Source: Leptospira fainei serovar Hurstbridge str. BUT 6 (GTDB taxonomy: Bacteria; Spirochaetota; Leptospiria; Leptospirales; Leptospiraceae). Taken from it: 64,000 nt of DNA. The translations under genes and the position numbers were made by a program. Shown piece by piece: positions 63,896 through 64,000 of this stretch (its first letter is position 1; each line of letters starts with the position of its first letter). Under the pieces are notes generated by a model. It was not told the origin of the DNA and ran no database searches. It saw only the letters and a list, made by a program, of their open reading frames with translations. The DNA is taken from NCBI RefSeq assembly GCF_000306235.2, contig NZ_AKWZ02000007.1, positions 1-64,000 on the forward strand. Reading direction: 5' to 3'.

Positions 63896-64000
63896 ATGAG
63901 TTTTCGCTTTCCTGGCATTTTACTCGTTGCGTTAGGAATCCTATGGATTTCGGCGGGCGGCGTTTTCGCTATGGAAGCGGTCTACCTACGCGGGAAACTA
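63896..64000 (+). CDS. flgA: Flagellar P-ring assembly chaperone FlgA, N-terminal fragment (cut by window end)
   Basis: Only the first 35 codons lie in the window. They encode a signal peptide (SFRFPGILLVALGILWISAGGVFA) followed by MEAVYLRGKL. Position just after flgG on the same strand, and the usual flgG-flgA-flgH-flgI order in this genus, make FlgA the likely product, but the family domain itself is outside the window. Confidence 0.55.
   Translation, partial: MSFRFPGILLVALGILWISAGGVFAMEAVYLRGKL

Overview
The window is chromosomal DNA of a spirochaete, almost certainly a Leptospira. Supporting signs are the futalosine-pathway gene mqnC, a long-form flavin-dependent thymidylate synthase (thyX), a probable DUF1564 protein (a family known mainly from Leptospira), relaxed spirochaete lipoboxes, many GGDEF/cyclase/FapA-type signalling proteins, and the start of the flagellar flgG-flgA cluster. 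Moderate GC and several insertion sequences fit a non-pathogen or intermediate species better than the AT-rich pathogens, but the species cannot be fixed from this sequence alone. No rRNA, tRNA or CRISPR array was found.

Layout. 1-2.4 kb: the right part of an IS481-type element, then a frameshifted IS1182-type element, both sitting in hairpin-ended dispersed repeats. 2.4-8.8 kb: methyltransferase, two-TM protein + CheX-like protein, alpha/beta hydrolase, FapA/DUF342 protein, mtnA. 8.9-15.7 kb: rhomboid protease, CitE-type lyase, an OTC-like carbamoyltransferase, prfC, a lipoprotein. 15.8-23.9 kb: unknown protein, a membrane Fe-S reductase (EtfD/HdrD type), mqnC, diguanylate cyclase, GerMN protein, HAD phosphatase. 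24.0-27.1 kb: a tight three-gene operon of radical-SAM aminomutase-like enzyme, ATP-grasp ligase and haem-oxygenase-like diiron oxidase. 27.1-37.3 kb: DCC protein, N-acetylglutamate synthase-like protein, an RNA methyltransferase with a huge Arg/Ser/Gly repeat tail, bacterioferritin, thiolase-like protein, GT9 glycosyltransferase, aminopeptidase P, DUF1564-like protein, M20 peptidase. 37.5-38.7 kb: a complete IS481-type element. 38.9-49.8 kb: thyX, RND pump, methyltransferase, class III cyclase, GT-C transferase, DUF4395 protein, and an arsenosugar-type pair (peroxidase-like + ArsS). 50.1-60.2 kb: complete kdpFABCDE potassium system followed by a convergent CPA2 antiporter. 60.3-64 kb: a catalytically degenerate OXA-like lipoprotein with a membrane partner, an orphan DNA methyltransferase, flgG and the start of flgA.

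How genes work together. KdpFABC with KdpDE and the antiporter form a cation-homeostasis block. MqnC (menaquinone synthesis) lies divergently beside a membrane Fe-S protein that probably feeds electrons to menaquinone. The best candidate for an undescribed system is the 24.0-27.1 kb operon, whose three enzyme classes are those used to rearrange, ligate and oxidise an amino acid. The second notable result is a dispersed repeat (about 110 bp, hairpin at one end, a GGAGCTCC palindrome at the other) found in several copies; all three insertion sequences seen here lie inside its hairpin.
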